Source of the DNA: a virus
Length of the DNA stretch: 49,370 nucleotides
Virus record (IMG/VR): IMGVR_UViG_3300025941_000035
Span: 1-49,370 of that record
Reading direction: 5' to 3' (one strand)
The first letter of the stretch is position 1, and each line of letters opens with the position of its first letter. The notes under the pieces are model-generated. The model was given only the letters and a program-made list of their open reading frames with translations. It did no database searches and had not been told where the DNA came from. Below, piece after piece: positions 8,710 through 17,501 of this stretch. The position numbers and the translations under genes were made by a program.

Positions 8710-10566
8710 ATGGACTTCTCCACACTCGTCACCCTCTCCGGTGAGGCGCTGACCGAGGCGCTGGCGCTGGACGTCAAGAGCCTCAACAACGACGCTCTGG
8801 ACGCCGCGCTCACCGAGCGCAAGGCGTACGTCGCCGCCGCCATCGCCAAGGACGCCCCGACCGTGGCCGAGGTCAACGCCGCCGAGGCGGTGTTCACCAC
8901 GATCCGCGAGATCGAGACCGAGCAGGGTGTCCGCGAGCAGGCCGTCAAGGACGCCGGAGACCGCTTCGCCGCGCTCCGCACCCAGTTCTCCGGCACCGAC
9001 GCGGACGCCGGGGACGACACCGACGACGGTGACGACGCGGACGCCGATTCCGGGGACGACGCGAGCGACACCGCCGACGCCGACGCCGGAGACGCCGACG
9101 CCGACGCCGGGGACGGCGGAGACGGCGGAGACGCGGGCGACGGCGGGGATGCGGGTGACGGTGGCGATGCCACCCTCGCCGCTGCGGCCGTGGACCACAC
9201 CCGCAACTCGGCCGTCAAGACCAGCGCGGCCAAGAAGGTCGGCAAGCGGACGGCTCGTCCGGACGCGGCCTCCACCCGCCCGGTCACCATGACGGCCGCT
9301 GCCGACGTGCAGGGCTTCTCGGCGGGCCAGGTGCTCGACGGCATGGAGCAGGTCGCCAAGGCTGTCATGAACCGGGTCAAGGGCTTCCCGGCGTACAACG
9401 AGCAGGCTGCCAAGAGCATCCGTTCGCACAACGGCGGTCAGTCGCGCATCGAGAAGTTCGGGTCGGCCTCGTTCGGGCTGTCGTTCCCTGACACCCTCGT
9501 CGCCTCGGGCACGCCCGCCGCCGAGCACAATGCCATGAAGTTCGCCATCGAGCAGCACCAGAAGGCGATGCTCAAGGTGCTGGAGCAGGGGCAGACCCTC
9601 ACGGCCGGTGCTCTGACGGCTGCCGGGTGGTGCGCCCCGAGCCCCATCGGCTACTCCTACATCGCGGACTACGTGGTCGACGGCCTGCTGTCGACCCCGG
9701 AGGTCAACGCCCCGCGTGGTGGTCTGATGACCACCACGGGTCCGGCGCGATCCTCGCAGGGCCAGGCGCTCACGGACTTCGGCTGGACCCAGACGGAGGC
9801 GCAGGCCAACGCCCGGACCCCCAAGAAGTTCGAGACCATCGTCTGCCCCGCGTTCACCGACCACCGCAACGACGCCATCGGCTACGGGGTCACCATCCCG
9901 ATCCTGACCGAGAAGGCGTACCCGGAGCTTGTCGCGGACACGCTCAAGTTCGCCTCGGTGCTGTGGGCGCACAAGGTCAACGCCCGGAAGATCAACGACA
10001 TCCTGGCGCTGTCGACCGCCGTCACCTTCAACGGCTACGGCCCGTCGTTCACCGACGCGCTGGAGGCGCTGAGCATCATCGCCGTGAAGGAGCGCCGCAA
10101 GTGGAACATCGGCGTCAACGCGGTGATGGAGGTCAAGCTCCCGGTCTGGGCGCAGGAGGTGTTCCGGGCCGACATGAGCCGTCGCGCCGCCGTCGCCTTC
10201 GACTCGGTGTCGGACGGCATGATCGCCAAGCACTTCGCGGACCGGCACCTCGCCGTCGAGTACATCTCCGACTTCCAGGAGATCCTCGACGCCAACGTGG
10301 TCCTGCCCGGGTCGTTCACGGCGATCATCTACCCGAGCGGCACCTTCGTGACGGTCCTCGATGACGTCATCAACCTGTCGGCCACCTACGACGCCGCGAG
10401 CCTCACGGTCAACGAGTACCTCGGGGTGTTCTTCGAGCAGGCGTACCAGACCTTCAAGGCGGGCTACGGCGCGTCGAAGGTCGCCATCCCGGTCAACACG
10501 GCCGGTGAGATGGGCGCGCTGACCCTCGGCGGCATCGGTGACCACCACGGCAACAGCTCGTTCTGA
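8710..10566 (+). CDS. major capsid protein with fused scaffold-like N-terminus
   Basis: 618 residues. Residues 1-95 are helical and charged (a scaffold-like delta domain), 96-155 are a low-complexity Asp/Gly/Ala tract, 156-190 a basic linker, and from about 190 on the sequence reads as an HK97-fold shell protein (TPKKFETIVCPAFTDHRN; the C-terminal half matches phage capsids in character). The upstream protease would be expected to remove the N-terminal part. AGAAGGGA precedes the ATG. The gene has its own leader with a dispersed palindrome and a promoter-like TACATT, consistent with strong late expression. Confidence 0.8.
   Translation: MDFSTLVTLSGEALTEALALDVKSLNNDALDAALTERKAYVAAAIAKDAPTVAEVNAAEAVFTTIREIETEQGVREQAVKDAGDRFAALRTQFSGTDADAGDDTDDGDDADADSGDDASDTADADAGDADADAGDGGDGGDAGDGGDAGDGGDATLAAAAVDHTRNSAVKTSAAKKVGKRTARPDAASTRPVTMTAAADVQGFSAGQVLDGMEQVAKAVMNRVKGFPAYNEQAAKSIRSHNGGQSRIEKFGSASFGLSFPDTLVASGTPAAEHNAMKFAIEQHQKAMLKVLEQGQTLTAGALTAAGWCAPSPIGYSYIADYVVDGLLSTPEVNAPRGGLMTTTGPARSSQGQALTDFGWTQTEAQANARTPKKFETIVCPAFTDHRNDAIGYGVTIPILTEKAYPELVADTLKFASVLWAHKVNARKINDILALSTAVTFNGYGPSFTDALEALSIIAVKERRKWNIGVNAVMEVKLPVWAQEVFRADMSRRAAVAFDSVSDGMIAKHFADRHLAVEYISDFQEILDANVVLPGSFTAIIYPSGTFVTVLDDVINLSATYDAASLTVNEYLGVFFEQAYQTFKAGYGASKVAIPVNTAGEMGALTLGGIGDHHGNSSF
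8997..9174 (+). repeat. Asp/Gly/Ala low-complexity tract in capsid gene
   Basis: GAC/GCC/GGN-rich, imperfectly periodic run encoding an acidic linker (about residues 96-155) between the scaffold-like segment and the shell domain. Recombination-prone and probably removed on maturation. Confidence 0.75.
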
Positions 10567-10573
10567 TCCTGAC

Positions 10574-10622
10574 GGGGCAGGGTTTCTGGAAACGCCTCTA
10601 ACGTGACCAGCAACCCTGCCCC
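10574..10622 (+). terminator. inverted repeat enclosing palindrome site 7
   Basis: GGGGCAGGG (10574-10582) and CCCTGCCCC (10614-10622) flank a 31-base loop that holds most of the palindrome. It could be a terminator after the capsid gene whose folding or protein binding is linked. Confidence 0.4.
10582..10593. repeat. dispersed palindrome site 7
   Basis: GTTTCTGGAAAC after the capsid gene, at the start of the loop of a GGGGCAGGG/CCCTGCCCC inverted repeat. Confidence 0.9.
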
Positions 10623-10658
10623 TCCGGGCCTGATACGAACTGAGGAGGAGACAGGAAG

Positions 10659-11582
10659 ATGACAACCAAGCTGATCCAGGGTCGTCAGGTGATGCGGCCT
10701 GAGACGTCCCCGCTCACGTCCTCGATCCTCGACCACGCCACGGTGGGGCCGGACGTGCCCGGTTTCGGCTGGCAGAACAACACCGGCCTGTGGCCCTCGT
10801 ACAACTGCCTCAACACCCTGGTGTCCACGCACCTGTGTCCCGACCCGCTGGCTGCCAAGCCGGTCAAGTCCTTCGCGTTCGGCGGATGGGTCCCGGCCTT
10901 CGAGTTTGCCGTCTACGGGGCTGTCCAGTGCAGCAACGTCGGGCTGGACGAGGAGGACATGCGCTCCGAGTTGAAGCGTGTGTTCGCGCTCAACGAGGGC
11001 AAGGGCATCGAGGCCGCGCTCAAGGCCACCCGCTTCGTCGCGCAGGCCGCGTCCGGCGACCCGACCGACCGGCTCAAGAACGTCGCGTGGGACGCGCCGG
11101 TCGACCTGACTCCGGGCACGACCCCCTCGATGGTCGTCGCCCTCGCGCTGCTGGAGGGCTACGCCGCCTCGGTGTATGCCGGGGTGCCCACCATCCATAT
11201 GCCTCGCGCGGCTGGCACGGTGCTGGAGGGCCACGGCCTGATCGTGTGGCAGGGCAACAAGGCGTTCACCAAGAACGGCTCCAAGGTCGCCATGGGTGGC
11301 GGCTACGACACCCTGGACGAGATGCTCTCGGGCATCCTCCCGATGTACGCCACCGGCGAGGTGTACGTCGAGAAGTCCGAGGAGGTGGACGTCAACGCCT
11401 ACGTCCTGCACGGCGACGGCCTCGTGACCGAGACGGCCTCCGGCAACAACTTCACCGACAACAGCCAGCTTGCCCTGGCGGAGCGGATGTTCCGGGTCGC
11501 CGTCGACTGCTTCACCGCCAAGGCCACCGGCAGCATCGCGTCTGCCGGTGCCGAGGGCGGCGGCGGAGGGTTCGGTATCTGA
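10659..11582 (+). CDS. virion structural protein, capsid-associated (unknown)
   Basis: 307 residues with several spaced cysteines (NCLNTLVSTHLC), an aromatic motif GGWVPAFEFAVYG, and a Gly/Ala-rich C-terminus ending GGGGGFGI. GAGGAGGAG lies upstream. It sits directly after the capsid and is coupled to the next gene, so it is probably a shell, decoration or connector protein. The sequence does not let me choose among these. Confidence 0.5.
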   Translation: MTTKLIQGRQVMRPETSPLTSSILDHATVGPDVPGFGWQNNTGLWPSYNCLNTLVSTHLCPDPLAAKPVKSFAFGGWVPAFEFAVYGAVQCSNVGLDEEDMRSELKRVFALNEGKGIEAALKATRFVAQAASGDPTDRLKNVAWDAPVDLTPGTTPSMVVALALLEGYAASVYAGVPTIHMPRAAGTVLEGHGLIVWQGNKAFTKNGSKVAMGGGYDTLDEMLSGILPMYATGEVYVEKSEEVDVNAYVLHGDGLVTETASGNNFTDNSQLALAERMFRVAVDCFTAKATGSIASAGAEGGGGGFGI

Positions 11583-11920
11583 TGGGCGGCAGGAAGCCGG
11601 GTCCCCAGATGCCCGCAGACCTCGCGTACAGCCACCCGGAACTCGACGTCTACGTGCCTCCGGGGGACAGCGGTCAGGAGATCGCGGTCCTGCTCACCGG
11701 AACCGCCGAGGAGTTCGGCATCCCCCAGAGTCACATCCGGTCGGACGGCCGTGGTGGCTTCTGGATCAGTGACGACCTGGCTGACATCGTGTACGCCGAC
11801 GTCGAGGACGCTGCCATCAAGGACGCCGACGAGGGCGACGATCCCACCCAGACCCCGGACTCTCCCGAGACCGGCAGCACCACCACCAAGACCGTCACAC
11901 AGAAGGGGAAAACCAAGTGA
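11582..11920 (+). CDS. hypothetical structural-locus protein
   Basis: 112 residues. A compact N-terminal part (about 1-75) is followed by an acidic then Thr/Lys-rich, probably disordered tail. ATG overlaps the upstream TGA, and its own TGA overlaps the GTG of the following gene. It may be a small head or head-tail joining protein; only position supports this. Confidence 0.55.
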   Translation: MGGRKPGPQMPADLAYSHPELDVYVPPGDSGQEIAVLLTGTAEEFGIPQSHIRSDGRGGFWISDDLADIVYADVEDAAIKDADEGDDPTQTPDSPETGSTTTKTVTQKGKTK

Positions 11921-12615
11921 CGACCAAGTGCTACTCGCAGGTCCGGGGAAGCGTCATCCGCGTGACCAAGCTCGACTCCTGCGGCATTCCCGACCCCGGC
12001 CAGTCGGCCGTGGTCGTGTCCAAGAGGGTGTCCACGGTCACCATCAACGAGGTCACCGACGACGGCACCAACGTCCGTGAGCGCAACTTCGCGGACGAGC
12101 TTGTCATCGTGGACGATGCGTTCACCACGATCATCGGCTACACGGCCGACACCGCGTACTGCGGCGTCGACCCGGCCCTGATCTCCCTGATGACCGCTCA
12201 GCCGGTCGTCGCGGACGCGGCCGGGAACATCGTCGGCTTCGACGCCAACACCGGCATCAACCTCGACACCTTCGCCTACGCACTGGAGGTCTGGTCCCGC
12301 ATCGCCAACTCGGCGTGCGACCCGTCCGGTCACCGGCTCTGGGGCTACACCGTGTTCCCGTTCCTCAAGGGTGGTCGACTCGGCGGCTTCTCCTTCCAGA
12401 ACGGTGCGGTGCAGTTCTCCTCGCAGGGCGCTCAGACCCGCGACGGCAACGCCTGGGGCACCGGCCCCTACGACGTGACCCGGAACGCGGCCGGGACCCC
12501 GGCTCCGCTCGCCACGGCGCTTCTCCCGAACACGCACTTCCGCAACATCCTGGTCAACCTCGACCCGCCTGTCGCTGCGTGCGGCGCGTTCGCTCTCGCG
12601 GCCGGTTCCTTCTGA
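11917..12615 (+). CDS. major tail (tube) protein, putative
   Basis: 232 residues, GTG start overlapping the previous stop, with AAGGGG upstream. The pattern VRGSVIRVTKLDSCG at the N-terminus, FAYALEVWSRIANSAC in the middle and WGTGPYDV near the end resembles tail-tube proteins of other actinophages. No other tube candidate lies between the connectors and the tape measure, which supports the call. It is followed by a strong hairpin (12621-12652), as expected for a highly expressed gene. Confidence 0.55.
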   Translation: MTTKCYSQVRGSVIRVTKLDSCGIPDPGQSAVVVSKRVSTVTINEVTDDGTNVRERNFADELVIVDDAFTTIIGYTADTAYCGVDPALISLMTAQPVVADAAGNIVGFDANTGINLDTFAYALEVWSRIANSACDPSGHRLWGYTVFPFLKGGRLGGFSFQNGAVQFSSQGAQTRDGNAWGTGPYDVTRNAAGTPAPLATALLPNTHFRNILVNLDPPVAACGAFALAAGSF

Positions 12616-12620
12616 GCCAC

Positions 12621-12652
12621 CGGGCCGGGGGTCCCGCTCAGCCCCCGGCCCG
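12621..12652 (+). terminator. hairpin after tail-tube gene
   Basis: CGGGCCGGGGG pairs with CCCCCGGCCCG, a very stable 11-12 bp GC stem with a short loop, without a clear T-run. Likely a terminator or 3' stability element. Confidence 0.6.
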
Positions 12653-12665
12653 TGCTCCACCCGTA

Positions 12666-12677
12666 GTTTCCAGAAAC
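12666..12677. repeat. dispersed palindrome site 8
   Basis: GTTTCCAGAAAC between the tail-tube candidate and the tailspike, 14 bases after a strong hairpin. Confidence 0.92.
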
Positions 12678-12696
12678 CTCAGAAAGGCCGACCGCG

Positions 12697-15009
12697 ATGC
12701 CCGTCACCTACCCGACTCACGGACTCTCTCCGTGGGACACGGCCCTCAAGGCATACCTGGACGCTCGGGAGACCGCTGTCATCGCCGCCTCGGTCGGCCA
12801 GGTCGCCACGGACCTCGATGACCCGTCCAGCAGCACGGGTGCCGTGCTGTTTGCGCTGCTGCACCCGCTCCTCGGCGTCACGCCCGAGGAGTACGGAGCG
12901 GTCGGTGACAACGTGGCCGACGACCACACGGCGCTGGCGAACGCTTTCGCTGACGCTGTGTCCAAGGGCGTCCCCCTGCTCATCAAGCACGGCAAGACGT
13001 ACCGTTCGGCCTCGCAACTGAACCCCCTCGACAACCTCAACATGTACCTCGGTGGGCGGATCGAGTCCGACCACAACGGAGTGGCGTGGAAGAACGCGGT
13101 CGACGGGACCAAGGTCAACAACATCCGCGTCTGGGGTCCGGGCTCCCTCGGTCGTCGCATCAACAGCCAGACGGGCGTCATCTGGCAGGTCTACGGCGAC
13201 CGCCAGATCATCGACGACATCACCATCGACAAGTGGGGTGGCGGGGTCGCCATGCTCCCCGCAGGCGACTTCCTCCGGTACAACAAGATCCGGCTGACCA
13301 ACACCTACTCCGAGGCTCGCGGCCGGATCATCTATGACGCCGTGTTCAACAGCACCACGACCATGACGTCTGCAACGGCCAACTTCACCAGCGCCGACGT
13401 GGGCATGACGGTCGAGATGAACACCGGCAACACCCCGATCAACAGCGCGGTGACCAAGCCCACGATCGTCTCGGTCACCAACTCCACCACCGTCGTCATG
13501 TCGGCTGCTGCTGTGGCGACCGCTTCCAACCAGACGGTGCTGATCGCCTCGGGTGTCGGCGACGGCGGCTTCCGCTACTGCGGTGGCCGGGGCTCCCGCT
13601 TCTACGGCCTTCGTGGGACGGCCGGTGATGACTTCATCCAGGCGGTCCCGCTGGCGGGCACTTCCGGTATGGCGATGCTCGACATCACCGACTGCGTGTA
13701 CACCAACTGCTACGGCAAGTCGACCTTCGCCCGTATCGCTGCGGTCGCCAACGTCGACACCAACGGCACCGGGGCGATGACCTGCAACATCCGGGGCGTC
13801 ACCTTCCGTGACTGCGGCGGTGAGGCTGGCGACCGGGCGTTCGTGGTCCAGTCGAGCACCGCCTCGGGCGGTACCAACACCGGGGTCGTGGAGGGCATCA
13901 GGTTCATCGGGTGCCGCGCCGACATGCAGTACGCCAACGCGACCCACACCGAGGACATTCAGGTCACCTCCTCCACGGGCGGCTACCTCATCAAGAACGT
14001 CTCGTTCGAGGGCGTCACCATCATCAACTCCAAGGCCACCTCGCGGGTGGTTACGGTCCAGGGTGCGAATTGCAGCAACATTCAGTTCGACAAGGTGGAC
14101 CTCGGTGCCTCCTACCGTCAGGTGACGGACGGCGCGATCAACTCCAACACCAACCTGACCTCTGCGACGGCTGCGTTCACCCAGGCCGACGTCGGGCAGG
14201 CCATCGCGGGCACCAACATCCCGGCGAACACCCTGATCGCTGCGGTCACCAACTCCACCACGGTGGTGCTGTCGCAGGCAGCTACGGCCACCACGACCGG
14301 GGTGACACTGACCATCGGCTCCGCTGCCAGCGTGTTCCTGGTCAACGCCGCCACCGGGTTCCGGTGCCGCAACAGCGACATCCGCAACTCCGGGTCGAAC
14401 GCATCCTTCCTCTCCACCGGCTCCCCCTCGGACGCAGTGGTCGAGGGCAACAACATCTGGGACATCCAGAGCGGCTCGTACTTCGCCAACCTGATCGGAT
14501 GGACCGGCTTCAAGGCGCGGCGGAACACGCTCTACCCGCTCGCCGGTCAGGCGGCGAACGCCAAGGGTGTCCGCATCGCCTCGGACTCTCCGTACGCGGT
14601 GTTCGAGCAGAACGACTTCACCGCCATCACCAACACCCTGGCGAACAAGATGAACAACCTGTTCGTCACGGCGGCTGGCGCGGCGATCATCCGCAACAAC
14701 CCGGGCCTCAACCCGCGCAACATGGGGTCGACCACTGGCGGTGTCACATCTCCGTCAGTTCCGTCCTCCGGCATCAACACCACCAACATCACCGGCTACG
14801 ACTGCGAGGTGTACGTCAGTTGTGGAGCGGGCGTCACAGTGTCGGCCATCAAGAAGGGCGGAAACGACGGCGCGTCCACCTCGGGCACGGCCACGGGACT
14901 CACGATCGCTGCCAACACAATCGCGTTCGTCGGGGTCGTGGAGGCTGGTCAGACCATCGCCCTGACCTACGGGGGCGGCACCCCGTCTTGGACGTGGATC
15001 GGGCTGTAA
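12697..15009 (+). CDS. tailspike with pectate-lyase-type beta-helix
   Basis: 770 residues. A 60-residue N-terminal helical segment could be the virion anchor. It is followed by EYGAVGDNVADDHTAL (about 64-79), the usual opening of pectate lyase 3/tailspike beta-helices, and a long Gly/Asn-rich repetitive body. Two related modules of about 65 residues are inserted in the body (about 215-288 and 478-541), sharing SATANFTSADVG/SATAAFTQADVG and VTNSTTVV. The last 80 residues look like a small beta domain for trimerisation or sugar binding. It probably binds or degrades a host surface glycan. Its position before the lysin is unusual. Confidence 0.75.
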   Translation: MPVTYPTHGLSPWDTALKAYLDARETAVIAASVGQVATDLDDPSSSTGAVLFALLHPLLGVTPEEYGAVGDNVADDHTALANAFADAVSKGVPLLIKHGKTYRSASQLNPLDNLNMYLGGRIESDHNGVAWKNAVDGTKVNNIRVWGPGSLGRRINSQTGVIWQVYGDRQIIDDITIDKWGGGVAMLPAGDFLRYNKIRLTNTYSEARGRIIYDAVFNSTTTMTSATANFTSADVGMTVEMNTGNTPINSAVTKPTIVSVTNSTTVVMSAAAVATASNQTVLIASGVGDGGFRYCGGRGSRFYGLRGTAGDDFIQAVPLAGTSGMAMLDITDCVYTNCYGKSTFARIAAVANVDTNGTGAMTCNIRGVTFRDCGGEAGDRAFVVQSSTASGGTNTGVVEGIRFIGCRADMQYANATHTEDIQVTSSTGGYLIKNVSFEGVTIINSKATSRVVTVQGANCSNIQFDKVDLGASYRQVTDGAINSNTNLTSATAAFTQADVGQAIAGTNIPANTLIAAVTNSTTVVLSQAATATTTGVTLTIGSAASVFLVNAATGFRCRNSDIRNSGSNASFLSTGSPSDAVVEGNNIWDIQSGSYFANLIGWTGFKARRNTLYPLAGQAANAKGVRIASDSPYAVFEQNDFTAITNTLANKMNNLFVTAAGAAIIRNNPGLNPRNMGSTTGGVTSPSVPSSGINTTNITGYDCEVYVSCGAGVTVSAIKKGGNDGASTSGTATGLTIAANTIAFVGVVEAGQTIALTYGGGTPSWTWIGL

Positions 15010-15021
15010 GCTCTACAAGGC

Positions 15022-15069
15022 CATACCCCGTCAGCCGATACCCCCCAGTGCCCCGGCTGGCGGGGTATG
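15022..15069 (+). terminator. hairpin after tailspike gene
   Basis: CATACCCCGTCAGCCG pairs with CGGCTGGCGGGGTATG across a 16-base loop (16-bp stem with one G-T wobble). No T-run. Terminator or mRNA-processing structure ahead of the lysis genes. Confidence 0.6.
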
Positions 15070-15083
15070 CTGTGTCACGATAG

Positions 15084-15095
15084 GTTTCTGGAAAC
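15084..15095. repeat. dispersed palindrome site 9
   Basis: GTTTCTGGAAAC between tailspike and endolysin, 15 bases after a 16-bp-stem hairpin. Confidence 0.92.
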
Positions 15096-15110
15096 CTGAA
15101 AGGATCGAAG

Positions 15111-16445
15111 ATGCCGAAGCTCCCGAATAACACCCCGTCCCTGCTCCGTGCGGCAGGGCTCAACGTCGTAGAGATCGACGGCTGGGAGACGCGCTCCCGC
15201 CCGCCAGAGACCGGGGGGTTCTACCCCGTAGGGGTGCTTAACCATCACCGGGGCAGCCCGGACTACGACGGCAACCTCGCGGACGACCTCGCCTACGCCA
15301 AGTGGCTGGCTACCGTGGGCAGGCCGGACCTCCCACCCCCTCTATCGCAGTTCGGTCTGTCGCACGAGGGCACCGTCTACATGCAGGCGGCTGGCCGGTC
15401 CAACCACGCGGGTGTCGCCAAGCCGTCCGGCTCGGTGACCGGGGGTGACGGCAACGCGCTCTACGTCGGGATCGAGTGGTTCCTTTCGGGCACTCAGCCG
15501 ATCCCCGACAAGATGTACCAGGCCGGGGTCACCCTCAACGCGGTCCTGCTGCACATCCTCGGCTCATCCGAGCAGGCCGTCTCGTGCCACTACCAGACCA
15601 GCGTCACTGGCAAGTGGGACATCGGGGACCCGGACGGCATCCCGTTCGAGGACCACAAGGTGCTGGACGTGGACGAGTTCCGGGTCAACGTCAAGGCCGC
15701 GTCGGACAAGCTCTACCAGAAGGGAAGCAATGTGCCCGTACCAGTCCAGGTCGTTAAGACCGTCGTCCTTCCGGGGACCATCGACGGGCACAAGCCCCTG
15801 CTCGTCACCTTCCGCATCCACGGCCCCAACGGGTGGTTCCGTGTCCACGTCATCACTGTCAACTGGGGACGTGGCTACGCACCCGGAGAGTTCAAGCGCA
15901 ACGTTCTTGCCGTGCTCGATGCGGTGAACGAGAAGCAGTACGTCGTCCTGCTCATGCAGGAGATCGATGAGGCCGACGCCGCACACGAGCACAAGGTGAT
16001 CGCGGCCGAGATGGAGCCCGGGACCACGCTTGTGTGCTGGGAGACCCGCGAGCCCATCGCCGTCTCCCCTGGCGTTCCCGTGCACCGCGAGCACAAGGTC
16101 ATGACCATGGACGCCGGTCAGGCCATCGGTGCCCCTGCGGGTACCGGTCCTCGGCGGTTCTTCACCTCCTGCCTCACCACGATGGGCGGCTTGCAGATCG
16201 GCTTCGGCAACCAGCATCCGCACCGGGTCGACCCGGACTGGTCGCACCAGGAGCAGAAGGTCGTCCTGAACGCTCGCGCCCAGGGCGAGCAGGTCACCCG
16301 TGACGAGGTAGCCAAGCTGGTCCAGCGGTGCGACCTGACCATCTACGGCGGCGATATGAACGACCCGCACTACCCGCCCGCCCACCACCGCGAGAAGGTC
16401 GCCATCACCCACGGCCTCGACACGATCCGGTACGTCGTCGGCTGA
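15111..16445 (+). CDS. lysA: endolysin: amidase plus EEP-family domain
   Basis: 444 residues. Residues 30-180 resemble an N-acetylmuramoyl-L-alanine amidase (amidase_2 type): LNHHRG (H45/H46), SNHAG (H99), and H160 followed by K168 and D170 in GKWDIGDPDG, fitting the zinc ligands and catalytic lysine of T7-like amidases. Residues about 225-444 look like an endonuclease/exonuclease/phosphatase (EEP) domain: VITVNWG (N251), LLMQEID (E284), FGNQHPHR (N367, H369), YGGDMND (D415, N417), THGLDTIR (H434). The first domain would cut peptidoglycan; the second would hydrolyse a phosphodiester (DNA, teichoic acid or lipid). Followed by the holin. Confidence 0.7.
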   Translation: MPKLPNNTPSLLRAAGLNVVEIDGWETRSRPPETGGFYPVGVLNHHRGSPDYDGNLADDLAYAKWLATVGRPDLPPPLSQFGLSHEGTVYMQAAGRSNHAGVAKPSGSVTGGDGNALYVGIEWFLSGTQPIPDKMYQAGVTLNAVLLHILGSSEQAVSCHYQTSVTGKWDIGDPDGIPFEDHKVLDVDEFRVNVKAASDKLYQKGSNVPVPVQVVKTVVLPGTIDGHKPLLVTFRIHGPNGWFRVHVITVNWGRGYAPGEFKRNVLAVLDAVNEKQYVVLLMQEIDEADAAHEHKVIAAEMEPGTTLVCWETREPIAVSPGVPVHREHKVMTMDAGQAIGAPAGTGPRRFFTSCLTTMGGLQIGFGNQHPHRVDPDWSHQEQKVVLNARAQGEQVTRDEVAKLVQRCDLTIYGGDMNDPHYPPAHHREKVAITHGLDTIRYVVG

Positions 16446-16472
16446 CGGCTGACTCAACAAGAGGAGAGCACC

Positions 16473-16685
16473 ATGAGAACCGTACTGACCGACCTCATCC
16501 CGGCCAAGGCGCGCAAGTACGTCTACGGGGTCCTGTTCCTCGTGGCCTTCGGCTACGGGCTCTGGCAGGCCAACGACGGCGACTGGAAGCAGGTCGTCGC
16601 CGCTGCCCTTCCGGTCCTGGTCGGCGCGCTGGCCGTGTCCAACACGGACGTCCAGCCCCCGCCGCCCCCTCCGGCTGCGGACTGA
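16473..16685 (+). CDS. holin
   Basis: 70 residues with two hydrophobic segments (YVYGVLFLVAFGYGLW and VVAAALPVLVGALAV) separated by a short polar turn and followed by a poly-proline tail. The N-terminal IPAKARKYVY resembles r1t-type holins. AGAGGAGAG is upstream. Its place right after the endolysin supports a role in timing membrane permeabilisation. Confidence 0.75.
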   Translation: MRTVLTDLIPAKARKYVYGVLFLVAFGYGLWQANDGDWKQVVAAALPVLVGALAVSNTDVQPPPPPPAAD

Positions 16686-16702
16686 ACGGTCCGCTAGACT
16701 CG

Positions 16703-16714
16703 GTTTCCAGAAAC
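16703..16714. repeat. dispersed palindrome site 10
   Basis: GTTTCCAGAAAC between the holin and the adaptor gene; a TAGACT lies just upstream. Confidence 0.92.
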
Positions 16715-16727
16715 GGATGGTGATGGG

Positions 16728-17501
16728 ATGACCTGTCAGTGGGAGTTCGACTCCTCGTGCATCGGTGGTGACGCCGCCGTTGCCGCCATCGACCCCGCCT
16801 TGTGGGATCGGTCGCTGACGCTGGCTACCTCCACGCTCCAGATGCTCACCAAGTACCGCGTGGGCCTCTGTCCCATCACCATACGCCCTGTCTACGAGCC
16901 GATGCTGTGCGGCTGTACCTTCAATCCTCACCTGGAGTCGGACGGCCTCTGGTACAACTCGTGCGTGCACCGACCCGGGTGGCTCACACCGCTGGGGTCC
17001 ATCGACATCCCCGGCCCGGTCGGCAAGATCGTCCAGTTCACCATCTCCGGTGAGGACGTCGACCTCAACGACGGCAACTGGGGGTTCGTGGATGGGCACA
17101 TCCTCATGTGGCAGGGAGACGGTCCGAGCCCGGTACCCGCCACCCAGGACATCAACCAGCCCATCGACGCCCCTGGTTCGTGGGCCATCACCTACTCGCA
17201 GTCCTACCCGGTGCAGGTGGACGGCCAGGTCGCTGTGGCCCTGCTGGCGCTGGAGTACGTCGAGGCGTGCAAGCCTCGTGGTAAGTGCAGGCTGCCCCGT
17301 GGCGTGACCAACGTCGTGCGCAACGGCGTCACGTTCACAGTGGACGCCGGTCTGTTCATCAACGGGCTGACCGGCATCGAGATCGTGGACGCCTTCATCA
17401 CCAAGTGGGCACCGGCCGACTCACCGGCCGTGAGCGCCACGGTGTTCAACCCTCGCGGCGTGAACCGTAACCGCGTCGTCGGCCAGATGCCGTTCTCATG
17501 A
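16728..17501 (+). CDS. head-to-tail adaptor (putative)
   Basis: 257 residues. The segment RLPRGVTNVVRNGVTFTVD followed by GLTGIEIVDAFI and a C-terminal VFNPRGVNR is a pattern seen in actinophage head-to-tail adaptor proteins, which dock on the portal. Many cysteines lie in the N-terminal half. It starts 13 bases after a dispersed palindrome and is ATGA-coupled to the next gene. Confidence 0.55.
   Translation: MTCQWEFDSSCIGGDAAVAAIDPALWDRSLTLATSTLQMLTKYRVGLCPITIRPVYEPMLCGCTFNPHLESDGLWYNSCVHRPGWLTPLGSIDIPGPVGKIVQFTISGEDVDLNDGNWGFVDGHILMWQGDGPSPVPATQDINQPIDAPGSWAITYSQSYPVQVDGQVAVALLALEYVEACKPRGKCRLPRGVTNVVRNGVTFTVDAGLFINGLTGIEIVDAFITKWAPADSPAVSATVFNPRGVNRNRVVGQMPFS

Noticed and set aside
8997-9174. 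Functional DNA tandem repeat
   Set aside because: Periodicity is explained by GAC/GCC/GGN codons for an acidic linker; no exact long unit recurs.
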